Below, in pieces: positions 30,845 through 38,299 of a DNA stretch of 46,827 nucleotides (within the stretch, counting starts at the first letter, position 1; every line of letters begins with the position of its first letter). The position numbers were made by a program, and so were the translations under genes. The stretch is from positions 1 through 46,827 of the forward strand of contig NZ_CP026306.1 in NCBI RefSeq assembly GCF_003054555.1. The letters are read 5' to 3'. Under the pieces are notes generated by a model. That model saw only the letters and a list, made by a program, of their open reading frames with translations, had not been told where the DNA came from and did not search any database. The DNA is from Streptomyces lunaelactis (GTDB lineage Bacteria > Actinomycetota > Actinomycetes > Streptomycetales > Streptomycetaceae).

Positions 30845-31196
30845 TTCGTCTAGTTGATCTTTCGTCTAGTTAACGCGGTACGCAAAACCGTACGGCCGGT
30901 GGTACGCCAGACCGTACCTCCGGACGTACGGAAAACCGTACCTCCGGGCTGACCTGCGAAAACGCTTCAATTAAGGCCCTCCGGGGTGTCCAGGGAGGCC
31001 CTCCGGAGCGTCGAGTTAAGCGCCCGGGAGACCTCTACTGAAGGCGTCCCAGCCCGGGGCCCCGACAGCCCCGCACACCGTTAACTCGAACGTTTCCGCA
31101 GGTCAGAGGCCAAGTGCGGGAAAGTCGCCGCGCGGCCGCGCAGCCGGATCGCGTGCCGGGAGGCGTTAACTCAAGTGTTCTCGCAGCTCAGGGCCC
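30845..31196. repeat. Candidate replication origin with three repeat families
   Basis: TTCGTCTAGTT twice (30845-30855, 30861-30871). Then three abutting 24-bp units (30877-30900, 30901-30924, 30925-30948), each with a GGTACG..CCGTAC-type dyad. Then a 25-bp element, consensus TTAAYT-N5-GTTYTCGCAGGTCA, at about 30950-30974 (minus strand), 31081-31105 and 31167-31191 (plus strand). GGCCCTCCGG is repeated at 30975-30984 and 30997-31006. No gene is present. The site lies just downstream of the putative replication operon, so iteron control of replication is the simplest reading. Confidence 0.65.
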
Positions 31197-31231
31197 GTAT
31201 AGAGGCTCCCGTGGGCGGGCATGGCAAAACG

Positions 31232-31260
31232 CCGTACCTCCGAGGAGTTCGGAGGTACGG
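31232..31260 (-). terminator. Terminator of the replication operon
   Basis: Perfect 12-bp stem (31232-31243 with 31249-31260), GGAGT loop, 16 bp after the stop on the minus strand. The arm CCGTACCTCCG is also the core of the 24-bp origin units, so it may bind the same protein. Confidence 0.8.
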
Positions 31261-31276
31261 CAGGGCTGCAGTCACA

Positions 31277-31597
31277 TCACATCTGGGGCCAGAGGTCGCC
31301 GTGCTTCTCGCACCATTCCTTCTCAGTGAGGCCACCGGCGTCGAGGTCGTAGAGACCTGCGGCCGACAGTCGTGAGATGCCTGCTTGGAGAGACCCGGCG
31401 GAAACATCGGGCACGGGGCCGGCGGTCCCGGCGAGCAGCTCCTGGATGACCCGGGCGACGTCGATGTCGCCCTCCAGGACGTCCAAGAGCTGCTCTACCT
31501 TCACGTACAAGCCGAGGTCGGCCAGGGATAGGCCCGATGCCAGGACCTCGCGCGCGACGACGACCTCTTGCCTCGGGCAACCGCGGTGGATCGTCAT
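31277..31597 (-). CDS. Small winged-helix-like protein after the replication gene
   Basis: A 106-aa acidic protein; the ATG at 31597 has GAGGAG upstream and lies 13 bp after the large gene's stop. Residues 10-75 (SGLSLADLGLYVKVEQLLDV, then VARVIQELLAGTAG, then SLQAGISRLSAAGLYDLD) resemble a reduced form of the replication winged helix in which LGLYVKVEQLL is the first helix. It ends KHGDLWPQM. It probably works with the protein encoded upstream; candidate roles are copy control or co-binding at the origin 80-430 bp away. Confidence 0.62.
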   Translation of the reverse strand: MTIHRGCPRQEVVVAREVLASGLSLADLGLYVKVEQLLDVLEGDIDVARVIQELLAGTAGPVPDVSAGSLQAGISRLSAAGLYDLDAGGLTEKEWCEKHGDLWPQM

Positions 31598-31610
31598 ATC
31601 CCTGCTCCTC

Positions 31611-33131
31611 TCACGCCTGCGCGTACTCGGCGAGCTCGGGGTGCTGGCGCAGCATCTCCTCACGGAGACGCTGGTTCTCGGCGGCGTCAGCGGCTCGCTG
31701 ACGCTCACGTTCGGCGGTGGCACGGGCCTCGGCGGCCTGGTCCTCGCGCTCTTGGTGCTCGTCGTACGCGTCTTCCAACAGCGCTTCCCACGCCAGGGCG
31801 TCAGCGCGCCGCTGACGTTCGGCATCGGCGGCCGCGAGGTCTGCGGTGAGGCGTGCGGTCGCCGCCTGCAGCTGCTCGCGGCAGGTCCGGCACAGGCCGT
31901 CCTCGGGACGCTGGCCCTTGCCGGGCTTCTCGCAGTCCGGGCCCTCGCACGTCCAGCACTCGGGCGCCGGCCCCTGGTCCTTGCGCTGGTCGGGAACGCG
32001 GCCCTGGCGGCGGTCGGCCTTGCGGTCCAGGCGGCGCTGCTCGCACTTGGGGCAGGCGTCGCCGACGTGGATCGTGACGCCGTCCTCGCACATCGGATCC
32101 GGGCAGTCCGTTGATGGGCGGACCAGGCCGACCGCGACGCCGACCGGCGAGCCGATGCCCTTGCCGCCGGTCGCCAAGGCATCCGCGTAGCCGTGTGTCG
32201 ACCAGCGCCGCTGTACCCGCGCGGCGAGCTGGTCGGCCGTACGCCCGCCGTCCAGCGCCTCGAGGACCGCATCCCGGATGACATCCGGGCGGTACTTCGG
32301 CAGCAGCTCGGCGAGCGCGGCGGGCCAGGCCGCCTCCACCGTCGCCACGGCCGCGGCCTGCTCCCGGGTCATCCGGAAGCGCGTCTTGCTCGCCTTCTTC
32401 GGGGACGCCTTCTTCGACGTCCTGGTGCCGCCGGACGTGGCGGAGGCGCCTCGCTCGCCGTGCGGCCGGGCGGAAGGCGTGGCATCGCCGGTCTTCTCGT
32501 GTTCCGGGGCCGACGCGGGCGCCGCCGCAGGGGGTGACGTGGGCGTCACCCCATCCTGACCTGCGGATACGCTCGTACGTCCCTTGGCTGCCTTCGGGGC
32601 AGCCTCCGCCGCCTTCTTCTCGGCGGTCCGCGCCGCCTTCCGCGCGGCCTTCTCGGCGGCGTAGAACTCCTGCAGCGAGGCCCAGCCCTTCCAGTTCGCC
32701 GGCGGTTCCTCGTGGACCGTGTAGACGTTGCGGCGACGGCTGTTGTTGTGGCCGTACCGCTTCTCCTCCACCTCGATCAGCTGCAGCTTCACCAGGAGCT
32801 TGATCAGCGGGTCGACGGACGCCCGGCGGCTGTAGCCGAGCATCTTCGCCAGCGTCTTCTGCTGCGGCCACACGAGCTGGTCGTCACGCTCGGAGCTCAC
32901 GTGCGCCAGCATCAGGCAGTACAGCCGGAACGCCGGGTGCGACAGCTCCGTCATCAGCAAGACCCACTGCGGGGTCATCGTGAACTTGTAGCGGGACCGG
33001 CGCCCTCGCCGGAACTCCACCGGCGGGCCGTCAAGTTCGTCCAGCTCGCCGTCGGCCTCGTCGACGGGCTCTTCGACATCCTCCGGTAGGCCATCCGCCC
33101 ACAGGTCGTTCTCGTCGGGGAAATCGCTCAC
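31611..33131 (-). CDS. Winged-helix protein, candidate replication initiator
   Basis: A 506-aa protein. Residues about 48-135 form a winged helix of the kind found in plasmid and phage replication initiators: FTMTPQWVLLMTELSHPAFR, LYCLMLAHVSSERDDQLVWP, QQKTLAKMLGYSRRASVDPL and a wing KRYGHNNSRRRNVYTV. An Ala/Lys/Pro-rich linker (about 150-245) leads to a helical segment (WPAALAELLPKYRPDVIRDA), two zinc knuckles (CPDPMC..CPKC and CWTC..CRTC) and a C-terminal coiled coil. GTG overlaps the upstream stop (GTGA). It carries two GTCAGC-N5-GCTGAC sites and one TGACCTGCG motif. The origin-like repeats lie downstream. The initiator role is inferred from fold and context. Confidence 0.65.
   Translation of the reverse strand: MSDFPDENDLWADGLPEDVEEPVDEADGELDELDGPPVEFRRGRRSRYKFTMTPQWVLLMTELSHPAFRLYCLMLAHVSSERDDQLVWPQQKTLAKMLGYSRRASVDPLIKLLVKLQLIEVEEKRYGHNNSRRRNVYTVHEEPPANWKGWASLQEFYAAEKAARKAARTAEKKAAEAAPKAAKGRTSVSAGQDGVTPTSPPAAAPASAPEHEKTGDATPSARPHGERGASATSGGTRTSKKASPKKASKTRFRMTREQAAAVATVEAAWPAALAELLPKYRPDVIRDAVLEALDGGRTADQLAARVQRRWSTHGYADALATGGKGIGSPVGVAVGLVRPSTDCPDPMCEDGVTIHVGDACPKCEQRRLDRKADRRQGRVPDQRKDQGPAPECWTCEGPDCEKPGKGQRPEDGLCRTCREQLQAATARLTADLAAADAERQRRADALAWEALLEDAYDEHQEREDQAAEARATAERERQRAADAAENQRLREEMLRQHPELAEYAQA
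31686..31702. promoter_or_regulatory. GTCAGC-N5-GCTGAC site (intragenic)
   Basis: Exact copy (spacer GGCTC) in the coiled-coil part of the candidate initiator gene; the encoded repeat E-R-Q-R uses the less favoured codons CGT and GCT. Confidence 0.5.
31800..31816. promoter_or_regulatory. GTCAGC-N5-GCTGAC site (intragenic)
   Basis: Exact copy (spacer GCGCC), 114 bp from the previous one in the same gene and again spelled with CGT and GCT codons. Part of the similarity may reflect the repeated E-R-Q-R peptide. Confidence 0.5.
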
Positions 33132-33361
33132 AGCGCACCCCCCGCGAGGCCCGTGCGGGCGATGCTTTTCAGCAGGGGCATGTTCGTCATGACCTGGGTG
33201 TACTCGCCAAAGCGGACACCCCCGCGAACGGGTGACGGTGTGATGGCCGCAACGCGGACTCCGCCGGAAAAACGTCGGCCGAACCGGTCAAAACGCGCCG
33301 TACTGACCTTGACGATTGATGAGTCGGACTGGTTGAGCCCGGCTGTCTTGCGTACTCTCAT
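33128..33361 (-). CDS. Small leader protein of the replication operon
   Basis: A 77-aa basic protein. The ATG at 33361 has an AAGG/GGAG signal 8-14 nt upstream, and its stop overlaps the start of the large gene (GTGA), so it is translationally coupled. The sequence opens MRVRKTAGLNQSDSSIVKVS and has RFDRFGRRFSGGVRVAAITP in the middle; no fold recognised. Its position directly before a putative replication gene suggests a copy-number or coupling role. Confidence 0.6.
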   Translation of the reverse strand: MRVRKTAGLNQSDSSIVKVSTARFDRFGRRFSGGVRVAAITPSPVRGGVRFGEYTQVMTNMPLLKSIARTGLAGGAL

Positions 33362-33433
33362 GTTGAGCCTTCTCCACCTTCATTGGAGAGCTTCGTCGAC
33401 TGCCGGATGTGAGAGTCCGGGCGGTCCGTACAT

Positions 33434-33454
33434 GGCCCCGTCTCTGACGGGGCC
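33434..33454. terminator. Short hairpin terminator
   Basis: GGCCCCGTC-TCT-GACGGGGCC followed by TTCT on the plus strand; on the minus strand it would separate the XRE regulator from the replication operon. Confidence 0.7.
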
Positions 33455-33563
33455 TTCTACGTGGTTCAGCCAGTGAGAGATGGCTGACGACACGCGTGCA
33501 TCTTCCTCTTCCTACATCGAACCCCAACGCCTGAACACACGGTTTGTTGCTGGGGCTTCCGAT

Positions 33564-33584
33564 TTCCCGCCCGGCGGGCGGGAA
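33564..33584 (-). terminator. Hairpin after the XRE regulator gene
   Basis: TTCCCGCCC-GGC-GGGCGGGAA, 18 bp beyond the stop codon of the minus-strand regulator; a related CCCGTCAGGCGGG lies closer (about 33598). Confidence 0.7.
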
Positions 33585-33601
33585 TTGGGATCTGCTTCCC
33601 G

Positions 33602-34834
33602 TCAGGCGGGACGGCCCCGGAGCTCTCGCAGGTGTGCGAGGAACTCCTGGGCTTCGCCGATCTGGCCGTACCGCTGGTGCAGGACGCTGCCGAGGTCACT
33701 GGCGACCATCGCGAGTGAGGGGACGGAGCGCCGGTTGCTGCCCAGGGCCTGCTCGCCGTACGACAGCGCAGTGTCGAGGTCGCCGTCGCGGGCCGCCGCC
33801 ACGCCGAGCGTCACCCGGGCCTCGGAGATCCGCATCGGGGCCTTCTCCGTGCCGTCGAAGTCGGTGTGGACGCGAATCACCTCGCCCGCGATCTGCGCGG
33901 CCATCTGGTCTTCTCCGACCCGGCGATAGGCGTCCATGCGGTAAAAGTCGAACTTCGCCGGGTCGACGACGAAGTGGTGCTCGATGTTCGACGGGTACGG
34001 CAGGCTCTCCAGCAGCTGGCGGCCCTTGTCGAGGGCGACCTCCGTCTGCTGCCTGTCGCCGATCCGCGCCCATGCCTTGGCCTTCTGCGCGTACAGCTGG
34101 ACCGCGACCGACTCGGTCGGCGCGACGGCGAGCCCGGCGTCGGCGGCCGCGATGACACCGCGGTAGTCCCCGGCGGTCAGCGCGAACCACGCCCGCATCT
34201 CGTGAGCCCAGCCCTGGATTCCCAGGTGGCCGGCCTCGTCACCCAGCCCCAGCGCAGCCCGCCGGGTCGACTCGGCGGACGTGCTGAGCCCGGAGTCGTA
34301 CTCGACACAGCCGACCAGGAGCGCGAGCTGCCCGGCGAGCGCGATCACCTCGCGGTGCTGGGAGAGCGTCAGCCGCTGGTGCTGCAGGTTCGCCACCCGC
34401 CCCAGCCACGCCTTCCCCTCGATGAGCAGCTGCTCGGCGGGCATGTACGCGTATTCCGTGCACAACCGGTCGGTGGTGATCCGCAGCGCATCGAGAGTCG
34501 CGGTGTCGACGTCGCTCGCGCGCAGCCGCGACACGATGTCGACGGTGTCCATCCCGCTCACGGCCTGGATCTCCGCCCGCCCGTCCCGCTTGCCCGCCAT
34601 CGGGAAGAACGCGAACGTCGTGGTACCGAAGGTGGCCGCGATCGCAGACGCGTACTTGCGCGGGTAGTTCTCGCCGGACTCCCACCGCTTCCACTGCCGC
34701 AGCATGTCGTGCTCGGCGGGCGCGTCGTCATCGAGGCGCGGCATCAGCGCGCGTACGGCGTCGGCCTGGCTCCAGCTGCGGGCTACACGCTCCGCCACCA
34801 TGCGGCGAGCCCAGTCCGGACGGTCGTCCGACAT
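33602..34834 (-). CDS. XRE-family regulator with TPR-like domain
   Basis: A 410-aa regulator. Residues 8-75 hold an XRE-type HTH with an insert (MVAERVARSWSQADAVRALM, then DMLRQWKRWESGENYPRKYA, ending FGTTTFAFFP), a form common in streptomycetes. Residues 110-405 are TPR-like helices (LLIEGKAWLGRVANLQHQRL; GYR-type repeats such as AQKAKAWARIGDRQQTEVAL and GVAAARDGDLDTALSYGEQA). Such HTH-TPR proteins sense a peptide or a partner. The start at 34834 has GAGGAGAGG upstream; the open frame continues to 35080 but without signals. It may control the replication or transfer functions on either side. About 240 bp before it are gene-free and hold an AT-rich spot near 34975. Confidence 0.82.
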   Translation of the reverse strand: MSDDRPDWARRMVAERVARSWSQADAVRALMPRLDDDAPAEHDMLRQWKRWESGENYPRKYASAIAATFGTTTFAFFPMAGKRDGRAEIQAVSGMDTVDIVSRLRASDVDTATLDALRITTDRLCTEYAYMPAEQLLIEGKAWLGRVANLQHQRLTLSQHREVIALAGQLALLVGCVEYDSGLSTSAESTRRAALGLGDEAGHLGIQGWAHEMRAWFALTAGDYRGVIAAADAGLAVAPTESVAVQLYAQKAKAWARIGDRQQTEVALDKGRQLLESLPYPSNIEHHFVVDPAKFDFYRMDAYRRVGEDQMAAQIAGEVIRVHTDFDGTEKAPMRISEARVTLGVAAARDGDLDTALSYGEQALGSNRRSVPSLAMVASDLGSVLHQRYGQIGEAQEFLAHLRELRGRPA

Positions 34835-35076
34835 CGAGGTCCCCTCTCCTCTCATCCGGTACCCGCAGCGAATGCGGTCCGACCTGGAGGTGCCCAGCGT
34901 CCAGCGGCGGGTCCTGGCCGCGAGTCTGGCACGCGAGCACCGGCCCGCGGTGGTGACAAACGACGGGGACATTTCAATATCACCGGCGTTCGTCACTTTC
35001 GGCACTTCAGGCGCCAGAGCACCGTGATCTCCCAACCGGTAGGCCAGGGAGGCGCGTTGTGAAGAACAGTTCTCGA

Positions 35077-35745
35077 TCATGCGGTGTCCGCGAGCACGGG
35101 AACGAGGCTTCCGGCGTAGATGACGTGCGGTTCGTCCGCCCCCGGCGGCTCGAAGCGGTCGCCGTGACGTCGCAGGTCGTCCTCGCTGAAGTACATCGCG
35201 TTCGGGTCATCGAAGGTCTGCTGGTTGCGTTCCTTGATGCGCTCCCACAGCTCTTCGTGGGTGGCGGGCAGATACACCAGGGTCACGGCGGCCCCGGCCT
35301 CTTCGCCGATCTGACGCCACTCCTGACGCTCTTCGGCCGTCCAGAAGCCATGGTCCATGACCACGTCGCGGCCGGCGGCAAGTGCGGTGCGCAAGTCGGT
35401 CGCAACGTTTCCGAGGATCGGGCGCTCCCTGATCTTGTACTGGCCCCGGGGGAAGTCCCGTCCGTAGTGGCCGTGTTCGCGCCAGACCTGTTCGTCGGGA
35501 GACAGGCGCAGGAAGCCATGTGCCTCCAGCTCACGGGCGAGCGTGGTCTTCCCCGATCCCGGAAGGCCGACCATGACGATCAGCCGGGGCGGGCCGCTCC
35601 GCCCTGTCAGTGCTCGCATGGTGCGCGTGATCTCCGTCTTCTCGCTCGGGGTCAGGGTGCCGAGCCGCTGCGCCGCCAGGAGGACGCCGAGACGGGCCTC
35701 GGCGACGTGGGTGAGGGTGTCGTCGAACAGCAGCGGGGTCGTCAT
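35077..35745 (-). CDS. P-loop kinase-like ATPase
   Basis: A 222-aa protein with a short helical N-terminus (LLAAQRLGTLTPSEKTEITR) and then an AAA/polynucleotide-kinase-like core: strand LIVMV, Walker A G60-LPGSGKT67, a lid-like HGHYGRDFPRG, the strand DVVMDHGF (about 126-133) with a possible Walker B aspartate, and RNQQTFDDPNAMYFSEDDLR. This is the layout of zeta-toxin-like and small-molecule P-loop kinases. Its ATG overlaps the GntR stop (ATGA) and has AAGGAGG, so it is co-translated with the regulator. The substrate may be a nucleotide, a sugar or an RNA end; nothing identifies it. Confidence 0.75.
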   Translation of the reverse strand: MTTPLLFDDTLTHVAEARLGVLLAAQRLGTLTPSEKTEITRTMRALTGRSGPPRLIVMVGLPGSGKTTLARELEAHGFLRLSPDEQVWREHGHYGRDFPRGQYKIRERPILGNVATDLRTALAAGRDVVMDHGFWTAEERQEWRQIGEEAGAAVTLVYLPATHEELWERIKERNQQTFDDPNAMYFSEDDLRRHGDRFEPPGADEPHVIYAGSLVPVLADTA

Positions 35746-36470
35746 CCGTCCTCCTTGGTCCAGCGGCGGCCGGGACCGCCAACATCGATGCCGTACTCGA
35801 TCGTCATGCCGCTGATATCGATGATTCGCACGGTCAGGACGATGACGGCGTCTTGGGTGTCCTCGGGGATTTCGAGCGGCCCGGCGTCGGCGGGTGTGGT
35901 GATCCGGGCCCACATGGAGCTGATCCGCCGGGCAACAGGTCGGCCCGTAAGGCGCGTGACCACGTCGATCGACGTGCCGCCGCTCAGCCGCCTTCCCATG
36001 AGCAGCTCGGGCAGCTCTTCCGCGAAGGCCGCCGGGATCCACGAGGTTGAGTGCGAGATGACGGCGTTGGTGTGCGCGTCGCGGTATGTGCGGGACCGCC
36101 GAATCACGGGCTCGCCAGCGGTGATCCCCAGGGCCTCGGCGACGTCCTCCGGGGCGGACACGATCCCGGCCATGTGGGAGTCGGACCGCTCTCCCGCGCG
36201 CCACGAGGAGCCGGTGAGCTTGCTGCGCTCCTCACGCTCGGCGCCGGTCGACAGAGGGACGTGGGATCGGACGACCGTTCCGTGACCACGAGACGACGTG
36301 ACCAGGCCCTCAGCCTCCAGCGCCTTGTAGGCCGAGTGGACGGTCGTCTTGGACAACTCCTTCTCCTTGGCCAGGTCCTCGATCTTGGGCAGGCGGTCGC
36401 CGGGCGCGTACTCACCGCTCTTGATCTGCGCGGCGAGTGCATCAGCGAGGTCTCTCCACTTGGGCGGCAT
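35742..36470 (-). CDS. GntR/HutC-family regulator (KorSA/TraR-like position)
   Basis: A 242-aa repressor-type protein. Residues 3-70 are the GntR winged helix (WRDLADALAAQIKSGEYAPG, DRLPKIEDLAKEKELSKTTV, HSAYKALEAEGLVTSSRGHG). Residues about 90-235 are a UTRA domain (PVIRRSRTYRDAHTNAVISH and the final VIVLTVRIIDISGMTIEYGI). GntR proteins of this type (TraR, KorSA, KorA) keep tra genes silent in Streptomyces plasmids until contact with a recipient. It is divergent from the spread/transfer operon, so it probably represses the promoter at 36568. GGAGGAG precedes the ATG. The ligand is unknown. Confidence 0.87.
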   Translation of the reverse strand: MPPKWRDLADALAAQIKSGEYAPGDRLPKIEDLAKEKELSKTTVHSAYKALEAEGLVTSSRGHGTVVRSHVPLSTGAEREERSKLTGSSWRAGERSDSHMAGIVSAPEDVAEALGITAGEPVIRRSRTYRDAHTNAVISHSTSWIPAAFAEELPELLMGRRLSGGTSIDVVTRLTGRPVARRISSMWARITTPADAGPLEIPEDTQDAVIVLTVRIIDISGMTIEYGIDVGGPGRRWTKEDG

Positions 36471-36596
36471 GTCCGGTGATCTCCTCCGTTCGGCGCCACC
36501 AGTGAACCATAGTCCTGAGATTGAATCATGGTGGCCTGCAATCACAGTATTGCCACGCCGAGCCTGATTGACACGGCTCCGCAGTACTGGGATTGT
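36471..36596 (+). promoter_or_regulatory. Promoter of the transfer operon with candidate GntR operator
   Basis: TTGACA (36568-36573), 17-bp spacer, GATTGT (36591-36596) on the plus strand. Just upstream, about 36508-36540, ACCAT and ATGGT flank a 17-18-bp stretch (TAGTCCTGAGATTGAATC), a dyad that could be the GntR site and also covers the start of the divergent gntR transcript. Confidence 0.65.
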
Positions 36597-36651
36597 CGTT
36601 CTCGCAAGGCAACGCCGAGTGGGGCAACTCACGAAGCGTCGCGGCACAGCC

Positions 36652-36762
36652 ATGTCTAAAACGGCGATATCGGACTTCCTCGGAGCTGTACCGAGCCCGG
36701 TGTACCGAGAAGAACTCAACAGAGAGCTGAGAGAGAAACACCGCTATTTGCGCTGGTCGTAG
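36652..36762 (+). CDS. 36-aa peptide at the head of the transfer operon
   Basis: ATG, 56 bp after the -10 box, encoding MSKTAISDFLGAVPSPVYRE and 16 more basic/aromatic residues. Third positions are much less GC-rich than elsewhere, and no good ribosome-binding site is present. It may be a leader peptide, a foreign fragment or a chance frame. It lies before a hairpin at 36885, so a role in attenuation can be imagined but not shown. About 190 bp after it are gene-free. Confidence 0.35.
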   Translation: MSKTAISDFLGAVPSPVYREELNRELREKHRYLRWS

Positions 36763-36884
36763 CCATGTGGGCTGCCAGCGCCAGGTATTCCGGACCGATT
36801 CGGCCCGGTGCATCCGCCTCTTCGGGGATGTGCCGTGGCCGTGGCCGCCCGGCCGCCGTGAAACCCCGACCGACTCTCCCGTAC

Positions 36885-36920
36885 GGCTCCCCGGCCGCCT
36901 GCAAGCAAAACCGGGGAGCC
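36885..36920 (+). promoter_or_regulatory. Attenuator-like hairpin before the spread genes
   Basis: GGCTCCCCGG (36885-36894) pairs with CCGGGGAGCC (36911-36920) around an A-rich 16-nt loop, 36 bp before the first spread-gene start. Confidence 0.5.
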
Positions 36921-36955
36921 CACGGGCCATCCACTGCTTGAGAGGACACCGACCC

Positions 36956-37252
36956 GTGAACATCATCGTCGCAGGACAGCGCATCGTGAGCCAGAGCGAG
37001 TTCGTCGAGGCCGCGATCGGCTTCACCCCGACCGAGGACGACCTGAACGCGTTCGCCGAGTTCGTCGCCGAGGGATACGGCCCCGCCGACCGGCGCAACG
37101 AGGTCGACGCCGAGAACGCCTTCTACTTCCGCCGGCGCAAGCCGACCACCCGGACCCGCAAGCCCCAGGCCGTCAACGGCAACGTCGTCCCGCTCCCCCG
37201 CTCCCGCAGCGGCGCCGGCCTCGCCGAGGACCGGAAGGGGTGGGCGGCATGA
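36956..37252 (+). CDS. Small protein opening the spread operon
   Basis: GTG start (MNIIVAGQRIVSQSEFVEAA), AGAGGA about 10 nt upstream. A 98-aa soluble protein: a beta-strand and helices to residue 50 (TEDDLNAFAEFVAEGYGPAD), then a basic tail rich in Arg/Lys/Thr (YFRRRKPTTRTRKPQ). Its stop overlaps the next ATG (ATGA), and the following genes are all coupled in the same way, so it is the first of a tight seven-gene block leading to the translocase. Not recognised. Confidence 0.68.
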   Translation: MNIIVAGQRIVSQSEFVEAAIGFTPTEDDLNAFAEFVAEGYGPADRRNEVDAENAFYFRRRKPTTRTRKPQAVNGNVVPLPRSRSGAGLAEDRKGWAA

Positions 37253-37605
37253 GGACCCCCTTCGGAACCTGGATCTACCTGCTGCTCGTGATCAGCGGGG
37301 CCGCCTGGGTGCTGGGACTCCAGACCTCGTGGTGGCAGCGCGCCCTGGCCGTGGCCGCCGTGATCGGACTGGCCGTCGCCGACGCCGCGCACACCGCGGT
37401 CGTCTCCGAGCTGCGCGAGCGCACCGCACACGGGCTCGACTCCCTGTCGACGTGGATCCGGGGCCCGCTGGCCATAGCGGGCGGCGCCTGGATTGCGGGC
37501 CTGAACCTCCCCGCCACCGGCCGCGTCGTCCTGGCGGCCGCCGTCCTGGCCGTGATCCTCTTCGAGCGGTCGATGGCCGCGCCGGTCGCCCGGAGCGCCC
37601 GGTGA
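37249..37605 (+). CDS. Membrane protein, spd-like (118 aa)
   Basis: ATG overlapping the previous stop. Four hydrophobic segments at about residues 7-24, 29-46, 71-87 and 92-106 (WIYLLLVISGAAWVLGL; ALAVAAVIGLAVADAA; GPLAIAGGAWIAGLNL; VLAAAVLAVILF). Two copies of a GGAW/GAAW-x2-GL pattern (17-23 and 77-83) suggest an internal duplication of two helices. Small membrane proteins encoded just before TraB in such tight blocks are the spd (spread) proteins of Streptomyces plasmids, thought to build the pore across septa. Exact role inferred. Confidence 0.72.
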   Translation: MRTPFGTWIYLLLVISGAAWVLGLQTSWWQRALAVAAVIGLAVADAAHTAVVSELRERTAHGLDSLSTWIRGPLAIAGGAWIAGLNLPATGRVVLAAAVLAVILFERSMAAPVARSAR

Positions 37606-38081
37606 GCCGGGTGCAGCGGCTGGTCCGCTGGCTCCTGACGCTCGCCGTCGACGTCGACGGTATCCGCCTGATGATCCGCCAGCCGAAGCAGTGGCTGCTG
37701 GCCCGTGCCCACCACCCGTGGATCGGCCTCGCGCCGCTGGCACTGATCGCGGGCGGCGCCTACTTCGGCCGGTACAGCCCGTACTGGCTGTGGACGGTCG
37801 CCGTGGTCTACGGCGCGCTGTCCTTCGGCACCGACTCGGTCGGCAACGGCCTGCACTCGCTGTGGCAGCGCGGCCGGATCTGGCAGGACACGGTCTGCCC
37901 CTGCTGCGACGAGCACGGCGGCGGCGACTGGTGGTCCGAGTTCCCCGACTTCCCCGACGGCCCCGAGGACCACGGGCGCAGGCCCGATGACTCGCGGACG
38001 CCGTCCCTGCACACCATCACGACCCCCCGTGAGCGGGCGGCCCAGGCCGCGTTCGCCGCGACGAACCTGGAGGGCCACTGA
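37602..38081 (+). CDS. Membrane protein, spd-like (159 aa)
   Basis: GTG overlapping the previous stop (GTGA). After an amphipathic start (RLVRWLLTLAVDVDGIRLMI) come two transmembrane helices at about 44-60 and 67-85 (WIGLAPLALIAGGAYFG; YWLWTVAVVYGALSFG). The cytoplasmic tail has a C-P-C-C motif and a His/Gly patch (DTVCPCCDEHGGGDWW), followed by an acidic proline-rich part, so metal binding is possible. It lies between two other coupled spread genes. Confidence 0.72.
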   Translation: MSRVQRLVRWLLTLAVDVDGIRLMIRQPKQWLLARAHHPWIGLAPLALIAGGAYFGRYSPYWLWTVAVVYGALSFGTDSVGNGLHSLWQRGRIWQDTVCPCCDEHGGGDWWSEFPDFPDGPEDHGRRPDDSRTPSLHTITTPRERAAQAAFAATNLEGH

Positions 38082-38299
38082 TGCCCAGTTCCTTCACCGA
38101 GCAGATGCATCGGCGCAACGAGCACTACTGGGACGAGCAGAGCGGCCGCCGTCGGCGCCGTGAGGAGGCGATGAGCAAGGCCAAGGCCGCGCTGGAGACC
38201 TTCGGCACGTCGGACGCCGAGGACCTGAGCCGGGCGCACGGCGAGCTGGCTCAGGCGCTGACCGACCTGCTGACCGAGTTCGAGAGGGGGGCCGTCTGA
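38081..38299 (+). CDS. Small helical protein, 72 aa
   Basis: ATG overlapping the previous stop (TGATG) and ending on the A of the next ATG. The product is helical: a basic first half (EQMHRRNEHYWDEQSGRRRR) and an amphipathic second half (EDLSRAHGELAQALTDLLTE). It has no motif. Its tight coupling on both sides shows that it is made with the spread proteins. It may be a cytoplasmic adaptor to the following DUF2637-like protein. Confidence 0.7.
   Translation: MPSSFTEQMHRRNEHYWDEQSGRRRRREEAMSKAKAALETFGTSDAEDLSRAHGELAQALTDLLTEFERGAV

Noticed and set aside
30400..30850. Telomere-like palindromes of a linear Streptomyces plasmid
   Set aside because: Several small GC palindromes resemble telomere hairpins, but the terminal overlap proves a circle, there are no tap/tpg genes, and they lie inside the molecule.
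35077..35745. Zeta toxin of an epsilon-zeta toxin-antitoxin pair
   Set aside because: The P-loop core is similar, but the coupled partner is a full GntR-UTRA regulator, not a three-helix antitoxin, and the protein starts with an unrelated helical segment. Kept as a general kinase.
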